NCBI RefSeq assembly: GCF_001886715.1
Contig: NZ_CP018082.1
Location: 1,240,001-1,304,000, forward strand
DNA length: 64,000 nt
Reading direction: 5' to 3'
From: Nocardia mangyaensis
GTDB taxonomy: Bacteria > Actinomycetota > Actinomycetes > Mycobacteriales > Mycobacteriaceae
Positions 1-8,477 of this stretch are shown here, one piece after another. Within the stretch, counting starts at the first letter, position 1, and the number at the start of each line of letters is the position of its first letter. The notes beneath the pieces are model-generated. The model was not told the DNA's origin. It saw only the letters and a program-made list of their open reading frames with translations, and made no database searches. Position numbers and translations under genes: made by a program.

Positions 1-404
1 TACAGGTCGCGGCCCGCGGCGCGTTCGGCTTGTTCGAGGGCGGCGGCCAGTTCGGGATCGGTGCGGGCGGCGGCCCAGAGTTCGAGTTCGGCCTGGGCCG
101 AGGGGCGGGTCATGGATTCGTAGAGGGCCGCGAGGGCGCGGTCCAGCGGGTCGGTGTCGGGGCCGAGGCGGTCGGCGGCGGCGCGGGCGGCTAGTTCGTT
201 GCGGTGCACGAGGGTCTCGACCAGTGCTTTCGTCAGGGCGGCGACCGTGGGGAAGTGGTGGAGCAGCGCGCCGCGGCTGAGGTCGGCGGCGTCCTGTACC
301 GCGACGGTGGTCAGCGCCGGGTAGCCGCGGCGGATCAGCAGATCGATCGCCGTGTCGAGGATGCGGGCCCTGGTGGCCTGCCGCTGTGCTTCGCGCGATG
401 TCAC
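1..404 (-). CDS. TetR/AcrR family transcriptional regulator (C-terminus cut by window)
   Basis: DNA-binding repressor, incomplete: about 134 residues are visible and the ligand-binding C-terminus lies beyond position 1. The N-terminus has a TetR-type helix-turn-helix, including ILDTAIDLLIRRG, TTVAVQDAADLSRGALLHHF and a following helix. I chose the GTG at 404 because AGAGAGG lies 6 nt upstream of it. The gene diverges from the crotonase gene at 521, and the 116-bp gap holds a 7+7 bp inverted repeat that it probably binds, so autoregulation and control of the neighbour are likely. The ligand cannot be inferred. The family is clear, the target is inferred. Confidence 0.85.
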   Translation of the reverse strand, partial: MTSREAQRQATRARILDTAIDLLIRRGYPALTTVAVQDAADLSRGALLHHFPTVAALTKALVETLVHRNELAARAAADRLGPDTDPLDRALAALYESMTRPSAQAELELWAAARTDPELAAALEQAERAAGRDL

Positions 405-446
405 TGGCGGCCTCTCTGGTTGGTCGACCGTGCGGCCGAGAATTTC

Positions 447-464
447 ACAGTCACTATTGACTGT
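447..464. promoter_or_regulatory. Palindromic operator in the TetR/crotonase divergent promoter
   Basis: ACAGTCA (447-453) and TGACTGT (458-464) form a perfect inverted repeat around CTAT. The right arm is also part of a second overlapping palindrome, TTGACTGTCAA (457-467). Size and position fit a TetR operator between two divergent genes. Confidence 0.55.
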
Positions 465-520
465 CAATCGTCCGGTCCGTCATGCTCGGTCCATTCCCGG
501 CCGATCCGAAGGGACCCATC

Positions 521-1537
521 GTGTCGAACAGCAGCAACCCCGGCGACCGCCCCGCGGCGTGGTACGAGAACTGGACCGAAGGGCCCGACTCGCCGTGGCG
601 GCACCGTCCGGAACCCGACTTCGACCACGAGTACTCCACGCTGACCTACGAGCGTGACGGTCGGATCGCCCGGATCACCTTCAACCGGCCGGAGCGGGGC
701 AACGCGATCACCCCGCACACTCCGCGCGACCTCGCGCACGCGGTCGAACGCGCCGATCTCGATCCGCGCGTGCACGTCATCCTGGTCTCCGGGCGCGGCA
801 AGGGATTCTGTGGCGGCTACGACCTCGACCTGTTCGCCGAGCAGGGTTTCGGCGGTGTCGACGGGCCGGACGAGGTCGCCGGCACGGTGCTCGATCCGGT
901 CGTCAACGCGGTCAACCACAATCCGCACGGTGTCTGGGATCCGATGATCGACTACGCGATGATGAGCCGGTTCACCAAGGGATTCGCCAGCCTCCTGCAC
1001 GCGAACAAGCCGACCGTCGCCAAACTGCACGGCTTCGCCATCGCCGGCGGCACCGACATCGCCCTGCACGCCGACCAGATCATCTGCGCCGACGACACCA
1101 AGATCGGCTACCCGCCCACCCGGACCTGGGGCGTTCCGGCCGCGGGCCTGTGGGCGCATCGACTGGGCGATCAGCGTGCCAAGCGACTGCTGTTCACCGG
1201 CGACTGCATCAGCGGCGCGCAGGCGGCCGAATGGGGTCTGGCGGTCGAGTCCTGCCCGGCCGCCGAACTCGACGAACGCACCGAGGCTTTGGTCGCGCGG
1301 ATCGCCCGGATGCCGGTGAACCAGTTGATGATGACCAAGCTGGCGCTCAACGCCGCGCTCAACGCCCAGGGCGTCGCCAACTCGGCCATGATCAGCACCG
1401 CCTTCGACGGCGTCTCGCGCCACACCCGCGAGGGGTACGCCTTCCAGACGCGCGCCGCGACGGTCGGTTTCCGCGAGGCGGTGCGGGAGCGCGACGAGCC
1501 CTTCGGGGACCACAAGCGCGCTCAGTTCGAACGCTGA
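521..1537 (+). CDS. Crotonase (enoyl-CoA hydratase/isomerase) family protein
   Basis: A 338-residue crotonase-fold protein expected to act on an acyl-CoA thioester in the cytoplasm. The two oxyanion-hole segments are visible: GRGKGFCGGYDLDLF and HGFAIAGGTDIALHAD. The stretch where true hydratases carry a catalytic glutamate (usually PE..LG..P) reads YPPTRTWGVP here, so simple hydratase activity is doubtful and isomerase, hydrolase or another crotonase reaction is possible. It is longer than the usual 260 residues because of an N-terminal extension and a middle insertion. I chose the GTG at 521, which has GAAGGGA upstream, over an ATG 13 codons earlier. It is probably controlled by the divergent TetR. 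The substrate is unknown. Confidence 0.85.
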   Translation: MSNSSNPGDRPAAWYENWTEGPDSPWRHRPEPDFDHEYSTLTYERDGRIARITFNRPERGNAITPHTPRDLAHAVERADLDPRVHVILVSGRGKGFCGGYDLDLFAEQGFGGVDGPDEVAGTVLDPVVNAVNHNPHGVWDPMIDYAMMSRFTKGFASLLHANKPTVAKLHGFAIAGGTDIALHADQIICADDTKIGYPPTRTWGVPAAGLWAHRLGDQRAKRLLFTGDCISGAQAAEWGLAVESCPAAELDERTEALVARIARMPVNQLMMTKLALNAALNAQGVANSAMISTAFDGVSRHTREGYAFQTRAATVGFREAVRERDEPFGDHKRAQFER

Positions 1538-1539
1538 GG

Positions 1540-2214
1540 TCAGGGCAGCACGTGGGGAATGAGGTGCGGTGCCTGCTGGGCGACCAGCGTCCCGAGGTAG
1601 GCGCCCGTGTAGTACCCGGCGTAGGTGCCGACCACGCCGCCGATGACGCCACCGGCGACCGCGCCGACCGGCACGCTCAGACCTCCGGTGGGCAGGGCCA
1701 GCGGGGTGGCCAGGGCGGTGCCGCCCGCCACACCGAGGGCGACGCCGGTGATGCCGCCGATCACCTGGCCCGCGGTCGAGCCGAGGTAGGTGGCGTTCTC
1801 CTCCGGGCTGGCGATCGGCGCCGCGGCGGCCACCGGCTGGGCGGCCAAGGGGGCGACCGCAGCTGCCGGCCGCGCGACGGGCGCCGTGACGGCGGGCTGC
1901 CATGCGCTGGAGATCGGCTGTGCCGCAAGGTATTCGGCTGAGTCTTCGGTGAAGTCGTCAGCGATCGGAGCGGCCGTCGCGGCGATCGCGCGCTCCGGCG
2001 GGATGACCGCGTGGTCCGGCGCGATGTGCGCGTGCTCCGGCACGGCGGCCGTGGGCTCCTGCGCGTCGGGCGTGTGCGTGACGGTCTGCACCTGCGCGGC
2101 CTGCGCGGCACCGGGGCCCACGCCGAAGGCGATCGCCGCGGGCAGTGCCACCGCGACGGGAAGTCCCTGCAATGCCTTGCGACGCTTGCTCACTGCCCTG
2201 TGTCGTCCTGCCAT
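1540..2214 (-). CDS. Secreted/surface protein with glycine-rich C-terminal repeat, unknown function
   Basis: A 224-residue protein I do not recognise by name. The N-terminus is basic (GRHRAVSKRRK) and followed by an Ala-rich hydrophobic stretch ending AAQAA, a plausible signal peptide cleaved near residue 40. The middle is Ala/Pro-rich and low in complexity. The last 80 residues alternate small residues (GQVIGGITGVALGVAGG, GAVAGGVIGGVVG), a glycine-zipper-like pattern typical of membrane-inserting or oligomerising surface proteins. It ends 2 nt from the convergent crotonase gene with no hairpin between. An envelope location is inferred from sequence character only. Confidence 0.6.
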   Translation of the reverse strand: MAGRHRAVSKRRKALQGLPVAVALPAAIAFGVGPGAAQAAQVQTVTHTPDAQEPTAAVPEHAHIAPDHAVIPPERAIAATAAPIADDFTEDSAEYLAAQPISSAWQPAVTAPVARPAAAVAPLAAQPVAAAAPIASPEENATYLGSTAGQVIGGITGVALGVAGGTALATPLALPTGGLSVPVGAVAGGVIGGVVGTYAGYYTGAYLGTLVAQQAPHLIPHVLP

Positions 2215-2351
2215 CTGAGATGTCCTTCCCGAGTCCAGTCCGTCGCACGGCTCATCGCGGCCGGCGCGTCGAGTGCTACGGCTTGTGATCGGCCTCGCTC
2301 GCCGACGTGTCGGCTATGACGCCGGTCGGGCATTGACAAGTGGCGGTCTGC

Positions 2352-2373
2352 GATGTCCAATTGATAGGACATC
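2352..2373. promoter_or_regulatory. Inverted repeat upstream of mmsA operon (candidate operator)
   Basis: GATGTCC (2352-2358) and GGACATC (2367-2373) are perfect arms around an 8-nt AT-rich spacer, 64 bp before the mmsA start. A smaller palindrome, CCAACTATTGG, follows directly. The AT-richness and symmetry mark the likely promoter/operator of the valine operon. No regulator gene lies next to it. Confidence 0.5.
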
Positions 2374-2436
2374 CAACTATTGGTCTCCCTGTCACCTGTG
2401 CGCTCGGCGTACCGACAGCAACGGAGTAGGACTGGC

Positions 2437-3936
2437 ATGGTTCGCGAACTCACTCACTTCATCGGTGGTCAGCACGTCAAGGGCGCTTCGGGCGCGTTCG
2501 GTGATGTCTTCGATCCCAACATCGGGCAGGTCCAGGCCCGGGTGCCGTTGGCGAACACCGCCGAGGTCGAGGCCGTGATCGCCAACGCGGCCGAAGCTCA
2601 GCTGGTGTGGGCGGCGTTCAATCCGCAGAAGCGGGCTCGGGTGCTGATGAAGTTCCTGAGCTTGGTCAACGACGAGATGGACAGCCTGGCTGCCCTGCTG
2701 TCCTCGGAGCACGGCAAGACGATCGCTGACGCCAAGGGCGACATTCAGCGAGGGCTCGAGGTGATCGAGTTCGCGATCGGTATCCCGCATCTGCTCAAGG
2801 GCGAATACAGCGAGAGCGCTGGTGCCGGCATCGACGTGTACTCGATGCGCCAGCCGCTCGGCGTGGTCGCCGGTATCACGCCGTTCAACTTCCCGGCGAT
2901 GATCCCGCTGTGGAAGGCGGGCCCCGCGCTGGCGTGTGGCAACGCGTTCGTGCTCAAGCCCTCCGAGCGTGACCCGTCGGTGCCGCTGCGGTTGGCTGAG
3001 CTGTTCCTCGAGGCGGGGTTGCCGCCGGGGGTGTTCAACGTGGTCAACGGTGGCAAGGAAGCGGTGGACGCGATCCTGCACGATCCGCGGATCAAGGCCG
3101 TCGGGTTCGTCGGGTCGACCCCGATCGCGCAGTACATCTATGAGACCGCGACCGCCAACGGTAAGCGGGCGCAGTGTTTCGGTGGCGCGAAGAACCACGC
3201 GATCGTGATGCCCGACGCCGATCTCGATGATGTCGCCGATCAGCTCATCGGCGCGGGCTACGGGTCCGCGGGTGAGCGATGCATGGCGATCTCGGTGGCG
3301 GTGCCGGTGGGGGAGGAGACCGCTGATCGGTTGGTCGCCAAGCTGACCGAACGCGTCCACAAGCTCAATGTGGGTCGTTCCGATGATCCCGGCGCCGACT
3401 TCGGTCCGCTGGTCGGGCGTGATGGCGTGGACCGGGTTACCGACTACGTCCAGATCGGTATCGATGAGGGCGCCGAACTGGTTGTCGACGGTCGCGGATT
3501 GACCGTCGATGGTGCCGAGGACGGCTACTTCGTCGGTGCGACCTTGTTCGACCGGGTCACCGCCGACATGCGCGTCTACAAGGAAGAGATCTTCGGCCCC
3601 GTGGTGACCGTGGTCCGCGCCGCCGATTACGAAGCGGCGCTGCGGTTGGCCGATGAACACGAGTACGGCAATGGTGTCGCCATCTTCACCCGCGACGGTG
3701 ACACCGCGCGCGATTTCGCGGCCAGGGTGCAGGTCGGCATGGTCGGCATCAATGTCCCGATCCCGGTGCCGATCGCCTACTACACCTTCGGTGGGTGGAA
3801 GCGTTCGGGCTTCGGCGATCTCAATCAGCACGGCCCGGATTCGATTCGCTTCTACACCAAGACCAAGACGGTGACGCAGCGTTGGCCCGCGGGGCTGAAG
3901 GAGACCAACGCCTTCGTCATCCCGACGATGGACTGA
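2437..3936 (+). CDS. mmsA: CoA-acylating methylmalonate-semialdehyde dehydrogenase
   Basis: Oxidises methylmalonate semialdehyde (and malonate semialdehyde) with NAD+ and CoA to propionyl-CoA (or acetyl-CoA), the last step of valine degradation. At 499 residues it has normal family length. The aldehyde dehydrogenase core is complete, with GITPFNFPAMIPLWK, the nucleotide-binding VGFVGSTPIAQYI and the catalytic cysteine 282 in GSAGERCMAIS, a context characteristic of MmsA rather than generic ALDHs. The C-terminal GGWKRSGFGDLNQHG also fits. I chose the ATG at 2437 because GGAGTAGGA precedes it; an upstream in-frame ATG lacks a ribosome site. First gene of a four-gene operon. Confidence 0.95.
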   Translation: MVRELTHFIGGQHVKGASGAFGDVFDPNIGQVQARVPLANTAEVEAVIANAAEAQLVWAAFNPQKRARVLMKFLSLVNDEMDSLAALLSSEHGKTIADAKGDIQRGLEVIEFAIGIPHLLKGEYSESAGAGIDVYSMRQPLGVVAGITPFNFPAMIPLWKAGPALACGNAFVLKPSERDPSVPLRLAELFLEAGLPPGVFNVVNGGKEAVDAILHDPRIKAVGFVGSTPIAQYIYETATANGKRAQCFGGAKNHAIVMPDADLDDVADQLIGAGYGSAGERCMAISVAVPVGEETADRLVAKLTERVHKLNVGRSDDPGADFGPLVGRDGVDRVTDYVQIGIDEGAELVVDGRGLTVDGAEDGYFVGATLFDRVTADMRVYKEEIFGPVVTVVRAADYEAALRLADEHEYGNGVAIFTRDGDTARDFAARVQVGMVGINVPIPVPIAYYTFGGWKRSGFGDLNQHGPDSIRFYTKTKTVTQRWPAGLKETNAFVIPTMD

Positions 3937-3940
3937 CCCG

Positions 3941-5080
3941 ATGTTCACCCTCAACGACGACGAGCGCGCGATCGGTGCGACCGCGCGCCAGTTCGCCGAC
4001 GAATTCCTCGCGCCGAACGCGTTGGAATGGGATGAGCGCAAACACTTTCCGGTCGACGTCCTGCGCAAGGCGGGACCGGTCGGGTTCGGCGGTATCTGCG
4101 TCGGTGACGATGTCGGCGGCTCCGACCTGCGCAGACTCGACGCGGTCCGGATCTTCGAGCAGCTCGCCACGGGCTGCCCCTCGGTCGCGGCCTACATCTC
4201 CATCCACAACATGGCGACGTGGATGATCGACGAGTACGGCACCGAATGGCAACGCCGTCGGTGGGTGCCCGGGATGGCGTCGATGGAACTGCTCGGCAGT
4301 TACGCGCTCACCGAGCCCGGCGTCGGTTCGGATGCGGCGGCCTTGACCACCAAGGCCGTGCGCGACGGCGACGACTACGTGCTGACCGGTGCCAAGCAGT
4401 TCATCTCCGGTGCGGGTGCCAACGACCTCTACGTGATGATGGTGCGCACCGGTGGCGAAGGGCCACGCGGCATTTCGGCGCTGATCGTGCCGGCCGACAC
4501 ACCGGGTCTGTCGGTGGGGCCGAACGAGAAGAAGATGGGCTGGAACGCGCAGCCGACCCGTCAGGTGATCCTGGAGGACGCGCGCGTCCCGGTGGCCAAC
4601 CGCCTCGGTGCGGAGGGCGACGGCTTCTCGATCGCGATGAACGGCCTCAACAGTGGCCGTCTCAACATCGCGGCGTGCTCGATCGGCGGTGCGCAGGCGG
4701 CTCTGGAGAAGACGGTCGCCTACCTCTCCGAACGCCACGCTTTCGGTCAATCCTTGATCCGCAACGACGCGCTGCGGTTCGACCTCGCGGACATGGCCAC
4801 CGAACTGGAAGCGGCCAGGACACTGCTGTGGCGGGCCGCCGCGGCGCTGGACGAGGGGGCGCCGGACAAGGTGGCCTTGTGCGCGATGGCCAAGCGATTC
4901 GCCACCGACGTGGGTTTCGAGGTGGCCAACAAGGCACTGCAATTGCACGGTGGTTACGGCTATCTGCACGAGTACGGTCTGGAGAAGATCGTGCGTGATC
5001 TACGGGTGCACCAGATTCTCGAGGGCACCAATGAAATCATGCGGGTGGTTGTCGCCCGCGCGCTGACAGGAGCGGCATGA
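3941..5080 (+). CDS. Acyl-CoA dehydrogenase (probable isobutyryl-CoA dehydrogenase)
   Basis: A flavoprotein that introduces the alpha,beta double bond into a short branched acyl-CoA; in this operon the expected substrate is isobutyryl-CoA. The 379-residue protein has all ACAD parts: N-terminal helical domain, the FAD/substrate segment YALTEPGVGSDAAALTT, R/Q-rich flavin contacts, and the C-terminal LHGGYGYLHEY followed by ILEGTNEIMR, whose Glu is the catalytic base position. It starts 4 nt after mmsA and overlaps the next gene by ATGA, so translation is probably coupled. Substrate choice rests on context. Confidence 0.93.
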   Translation: MFTLNDDERAIGATARQFADEFLAPNALEWDERKHFPVDVLRKAGPVGFGGICVGDDVGGSDLRRLDAVRIFEQLATGCPSVAAYISIHNMATWMIDEYGTEWQRRRWVPGMASMELLGSYALTEPGVGSDAAALTTKAVRDGDDYVLTGAKQFISGAGANDLYVMMVRTGGEGPRGISALIVPADTPGLSVGPNEKKMGWNAQPTRQVILEDARVPVANRLGAEGDGFSIAMNGLNSGRLNIAACSIGGAQAALEKTVAYLSERHAFGQSLIRNDALRFDLADMATELEAARTLLWRAAAALDEGAPDKVALCAMAKRFATDVGFEVANKALQLHGGYGYLHEYGLEKIVRDLRVHQILEGTNEIMRVVVARALTGAA

Positions 5081-6147
5081 CCGACGAACCCGAGGTGTTG
5101 ATCGAGCTGCGCGACGGGCTGGGCTCGATCACCTTGAATCGGCCCAAGGCGATCAACGCGCTGAATCATTCGATGACACTGGCCATCACCGACGCGCTGC
5201 GGTCCTGGGCCGAGGACGATGCGGTACGCGCCGTGGTGGTCGCCGGCGCGGGGGAGCGGGGGCTGTGCGCTGGTGGAGACATCGTGGCCATCCACGCCGA
5301 CGCGAAAACCGGCACCGCGGGCGCTGATTCGCCGACCGGACGGTTCTGGCGGGACGAGTACCTGCTCAACGCGCTGATCGGGAACTACCCGAAGCCGTAT
5401 GTGGTGATCATGGACGGCATCGTGATGGGCGGCGGAGTCGGGCTGTCCGCGCACGGCAGCCATCGCATCGTGACCGAGCGGTCCAAGATCGGAATGCCCG
5501 AGGTCGGTATCGGATTCGTGCCCGATGTCGGTGGCACGTATCTGCTCTCGCGCGCGCCGGGTGAACTCGGCACCCACGTCGCGCTGACCACCGCGCGGAT
5601 GAGCGCGGGCGACGCCATCGCCGCAGGCTTCGCCGACTACTACGTGCCCAGCGACGCCATTCCCGAGTTGCTCGACGCATTGCGCACCGCCGACGTAGAC
5701 GAGGCCATCGCGAAGTTCGCCCAGGCCGCACCCGCCTCGGACCTGCTCGCCCAGCAGAGCTGGATCGACGCCTGCTACAGCGCGGACACCGTCGAGGAGA
5801 TCGCCGCCCGGCTGCAGGCCGACAGCGCTTCGAAGGCCGCCGACGCCGCCGGTGACCTGCTCGCGAAATCGCCTGTCTCGCTGAAGGTCACCCTGCGGGC
5901 GCTGCGCGCCGCGCGTGAGCTGCCGAGTCTGGCGGCGGTGCTCGATCAGGAGTACCGGGTCTCGATCGCCACCCTGGCCTCGCACGACCTGGTCGAGGGT
6001 ATCCGCGCCCAGGTGATCGACAAGGACCGCAATCCCCAGTGGCGGCCCGCCACCCTCGCCGAGGTCACCGACGAGCAGGTCGCGGCGTACTTCACCGAGC
6101 TGGGCGCGAAGGAACTGGGTTCGACCACACCGGAGGTACGGCGATGA
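5077..6147 (+). CDS. 3-hydroxyisobutyryl-CoA hydrolase (crotonase fold)
   Basis: A 356-residue crotonase-family enzyme. The pair MPEVGIGFVPDVGGTYLLS carries the Glu and Asp that distinguish 3-hydroxyisobutyryl-CoA hydrolases from hydratases, and length exceeds plain hydratases by about 100 residues, as in that subfamily. Oxyanion segments GERGLCAGGDI and GIVMGGGVGLS are intact. It should release free 3-hydroxyisobutyrate for MmsB. No separate methacrylyl-CoA hydratase is in the operon, so hydration is either done elsewhere or by the crotonase at 521. ATGA overlaps couple it to both neighbours. Confidence 0.9.
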   Translation: MTDEPEVLIELRDGLGSITLNRPKAINALNHSMTLAITDALRSWAEDDAVRAVVVAGAGERGLCAGGDIVAIHADAKTGTAGADSPTGRFWRDEYLLNALIGNYPKPYVVIMDGIVMGGGVGLSAHGSHRIVTERSKIGMPEVGIGFVPDVGGTYLLSRAPGELGTHVALTTARMSAGDAIAAGFADYYVPSDAIPELLDALRTADVDEAIAKFAQAAPASDLLAQQSWIDACYSADTVEEIAARLQADSASKAADAAGDLLAKSPVSLKVTLRALRAARELPSLAAVLDQEYRVSIATLASHDLVEGIRAQVIDKDRNPQWRPATLAEVTDEQVAAYFTELGAKELGSTTPEVRR

Positions 6148-7028
6148 CGAAGAAGATCGGTTTCCTCGGTCTGGGTCACATGGGCGCACCCATGGCGGCC
6201 AACCTGGTCGAGGCGGGCTATGACGTGCTCGCCTTCGATCCCGTGCCCGCCGCGCAAGAGCAGGCGCGGGCCGACGGTGCGACCGTGGTGGCCACCGCGG
6301 CCGAGGCCGCCGTCGGCCGCGACGTGGTGATCACGATGCTGCCCAACGGCAAACTCGTGCTCGACGTCTACGCCGAGCTGCTGCCCGCGGCGGCGCCGGG
6401 CACGCTGTTCATCGACAGTTCCACCATCGACGTCGCCGATGCCAAAGCCGCTGCCGCACTGGCGGTCTCAGCCGGTCATCGCCCGTTGGACGCGCCGGTC
6501 TCCGGTGGTGTCGCCGGAGCCACGGCGGGCACCCTCACCTTCATGGTCGGTGGTGCCGAAGACGACTTCGCCGATGCCGCGGAGATCCTGAACGTTTTGG
6601 GCGGCAAGGTCGTCCACTGCGGTGGTGCCGGTGTGGGACAGGCCGCCAAGATCTGCAACAACATGCTGCTCGGCATCTCGATGATCGGCCTGTCGGAAGC
6701 GCTGGTGCTCGGTGAACGACTCGGGTTGAGTCACCAGTCGTTCTTCGACGTGGTTTCCACCGCCTCGGGCCAGAGCTGGGCGCTGACCAGCTACTGCCCG
6801 GTTCCCGGACCGGTCCCCGCCAGCCCGGCCAACAACGACTATCAGCCCGGTTTCGCCACCGCGCTGATGTCGAAGGACCTGACCCTGGCCGCGAACGCCC
6901 TGCGTGCCAACGGTATCGACGGCCGGCTCGGCGAACTCGCCGCGGCGATCTACCAGCAGTTCAACCAGACCGATACGGGCAAGGATTTCTCCGCGATCAT
7001 CACCGCGATCCGAGACCGTTCCGAGTGA
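6144..7028 (+). CDS. mmsB: 3-hydroxyisobutyrate dehydrogenase
   Basis: NAD+-dependent oxidation of 3-hydroxyisobutyrate to methylmalonate semialdehyde, which MmsA then uses, so the operon closes on itself. The 294-residue protein begins with a Rossmann motif (GFLGLGHMGAPMAANL), has the substrate loop DAPVSGGVAGATAGTL and the catalytic lysine segment AAKICNNMLLG. I chose the ATG at 6144, which overlaps the previous stop (ATGA) and is preceded by CGGAGGT. An in-frame upstream ATG would overlap the previous gene by over 100 nt. Last gene before a strong hairpin. Confidence 0.95.
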   Translation: MTKKIGFLGLGHMGAPMAANLVEAGYDVLAFDPVPAAQEQARADGATVVATAAEAAVGRDVVITMLPNGKLVLDVYAELLPAAAPGTLFIDSSTIDVADAKAAAALAVSAGHRPLDAPVSGGVAGATAGTLTFMVGGAEDDFADAAEILNVLGGKVVHCGGAGVGQAAKICNNMLLGISMIGLSEALVLGERLGLSHQSFFDVVSTASGQSWALTSYCPVPGPVPASPANNDYQPGFATALMSKDLTLAANALRANGIDGRLGELAAAIYQQFNQTDTGKDFSAIITAIRDRSE

Positions 7029-7037
7029 GCCGAGTGG

Positions 7038-7071
7038 ACGGCGGCCGGACACGCGCGTGTCCGGCCGCCGT
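7038..7071. terminator. Perfect 17-bp-arm hairpin ending the valine operon
   Basis: ACGGCGGCCGGACACGC and its exact complement lie back to back at 7038-7071, 9 nt after the mmsB stop, without a long T-tract. Such tractless hairpins are common actinobacterial terminators. Confidence 0.75.
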
Positions 7072-7119
7072 TCCATTCGTCCAAGACCAGACGGCTCGAT
7101 CCGGCCTACCGTCGGATTC

Positions 7120-7515
7120 ATGACAACACGCCCCACTGCCGATCGATCGGTCGACGACCAGCTCGTGACGGTGCTCGACGAGTGGATGGCCGCGATCGTC
7201 GCCAACGACGCCGACCGGATCGGCGCGTTCATGGCCGACGAGTGGGTCATGGTCTCCGAGAACGGCCTCACCACCGCCGAGCGATTCCTTGGATTCGTCC
7301 GCTCGGGCGACCTCACCCACTCGGACATGCAACGGGTCGGCGACCCCAGAATCCGCCGACACGGCGAAGTCGTCCTGCTGACCACGCGGGCCACCAACAC
7401 CGCCCACTACCAGGGCACTCGCTTCGACGCCGACGAATGGACCACCGACGCCTTCACCCGGATCGACGGCCGATGGCAATGCCTGCTGACCCAGATCACC
7501 GCGGCGAGGCCCTGA
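7120..7515 (+). CDS. SnoaL/NTF2-like domain protein (DUF4440 type)
   Basis: A 131-residue single-domain protein with the cone-shaped NTF2-like fold pattern: an N-terminal helix (DQLVTVLDEWMAAIVANDADRIGAFMAD), then EWVMVSENGLTTAERFL and a closing strand RIDGRWQCLLTQITAA. Such proteins act as small ligand-binding or isomerase-like proteins, or stress-related binding proteins; no catalytic residues can be assigned. The start at 7120 follows the terminator, and the reading frame continues upstream without a start that makes sense. It ends convergently with the TetR gene at 7547. Confidence 0.8.
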   Translation: MTTRPTADRSVDDQLVTVLDEWMAAIVANDADRIGAFMADEWVMVSENGLTTAERFLGFVRSGDLTHSDMQRVGDPRIRRHGEVVLLTTRATNTAHYQGTRFDADEWTTDAFTRIDGRWQCLLTQITAARP

Positions 7516-7546
7516 ATCTGAGCGGACCGACCCGTGCGCCGGCCCG

Positions 7547-8254
7547 CTACTCGTGGGTCGTGGACGCGGCGGTGATGGTGGCGAGGGTCGCGGCCACGGA
7601 CATGTCGGGCTTGGTGACGACGCCCTTCTCGCGCAGGAAGCCGTCGACCAGCTGGCAGACGGCATTCGTCGTGCGGTCGACGAAGATCTTCGTCGGCTGC
7701 GGTCGGGGCACGGGGTCGGTGTCGAGCCACAGGTCGGTGACGGCGACGACGAAACCGACGATGCCGCGGAGCAGGTGATCGATACCGTCGGTATCGATGG
7801 CGACCGAGGACAGGACGCTGCGACTGCGCTCGGCGAGGTCGTGCGAGAGGCGTCGGCCGATGTCGAGGGGCCGGGCCGAGGGGTCCGCACCCGATGAGCT
7901 CTGGGTGAGCACGAGAAACCGGAATACGTTCGGATGCGCGGCGATCACCTCGGCGTAGGCGCTGAGGAACCGGTGAATGGTCGCCTGCGGCGGCTGCATG
8001 ATCAGCGACAGGTCCGGCGCGACCGCGGTGTAGATCTGCGCCACCAGCCAGTCCGACACGGCACCGTCGAGGTCGGATTTGTCGGTGAACATGCGGTACA
8101 GGCGTGGCTTGGCCACGCCCATCTCACCGGCCACCGCGCCCATGCTCATCTGCGGTCCGTCGCGGTCGATGCATCGCACCGCGCCCGCGACGACCTGTTC
8201 GCGAGTCAGCGTGCGCGCGGGGGACCGGCGGGTCCGCCCAGACGATGTGGTCAC
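7547..8254 (-). CDS. TetR family transcriptional regulator
   Basis: A 235-residue repressor. The N-terminal HTH is clear: VVAGAVRCIDRDGPQMSMGAVAGEMGVAKPRLYRMF. The C-terminal part is the variable ligand domain. GTG start with GGGAGAA 4 nt upstream. It is transcribed away from the hydrolase/amidohydrolase/reductase set starting at 8478, and paired symmetric sites in the gap make it the likely local regulator of that set. Confidence 0.88.
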   Translation of the reverse strand: MTTSSGRTRRSPARTLTREQVVAGAVRCIDRDGPQMSMGAVAGEMGVAKPRLYRMFTDKSDLDGAVSDWLVAQIYTAVAPDLSLIMQPPQATIHRFLSAYAEVIAAHPNVFRFLVLTQSSSGADPSARPLDIGRRLSHDLAERSRSVLSSVAIDTDGIDHLLRGIVGFVVAVTDLWLDTDPVPRPQPTKIFVDRTTNAVCQLVDGFLREKGVVTKPDMSVAATLATITAASTTHE

Positions 8255-8392
8255 TGTTCTCCCTGATCCCGCGATGGCGCGTAGAGCCAGGATAACGGCG
8301 CCGCGCGCAGGCCCGGCGGGCGTGTGCCGGAGGGCGTCGAGGAATCGGGCCTGCGTGGTTGACAGCGGTGCGGTCGATCACGAAGATATTCG

Positions 8393-8422
8393 CAGTACTA
8401 CCGGTATCAGTAAATAGTACTG
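8393..8422. promoter_or_regulatory. Inverted AGTACTG repeats, candidate operator for TetR 8254
   Basis: CAGTACT (8393-8399) and AGTACTG (8416-8422) are perfect arms. A second nested symmetry (AGTAC...GTACT) extends to 8430. They lie about 55 bp before the hydrolase start, and a TTGACA box is at 8359-8364. Confidence 0.5.
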
Positions 8423-8477
8423 CCGGTACTGTCGAAGGTGGACGGCGCATCGGCGCGCCGTGCTGGAAGGAATCTCG

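Noticed and set aside
2392..4170. 592-codon minus-strand frame across mmsA
   Set aside because: Antisense of a certain gene; no ribosome site or domain pattern. The same holds for 8511-9911 and 14643-16466.
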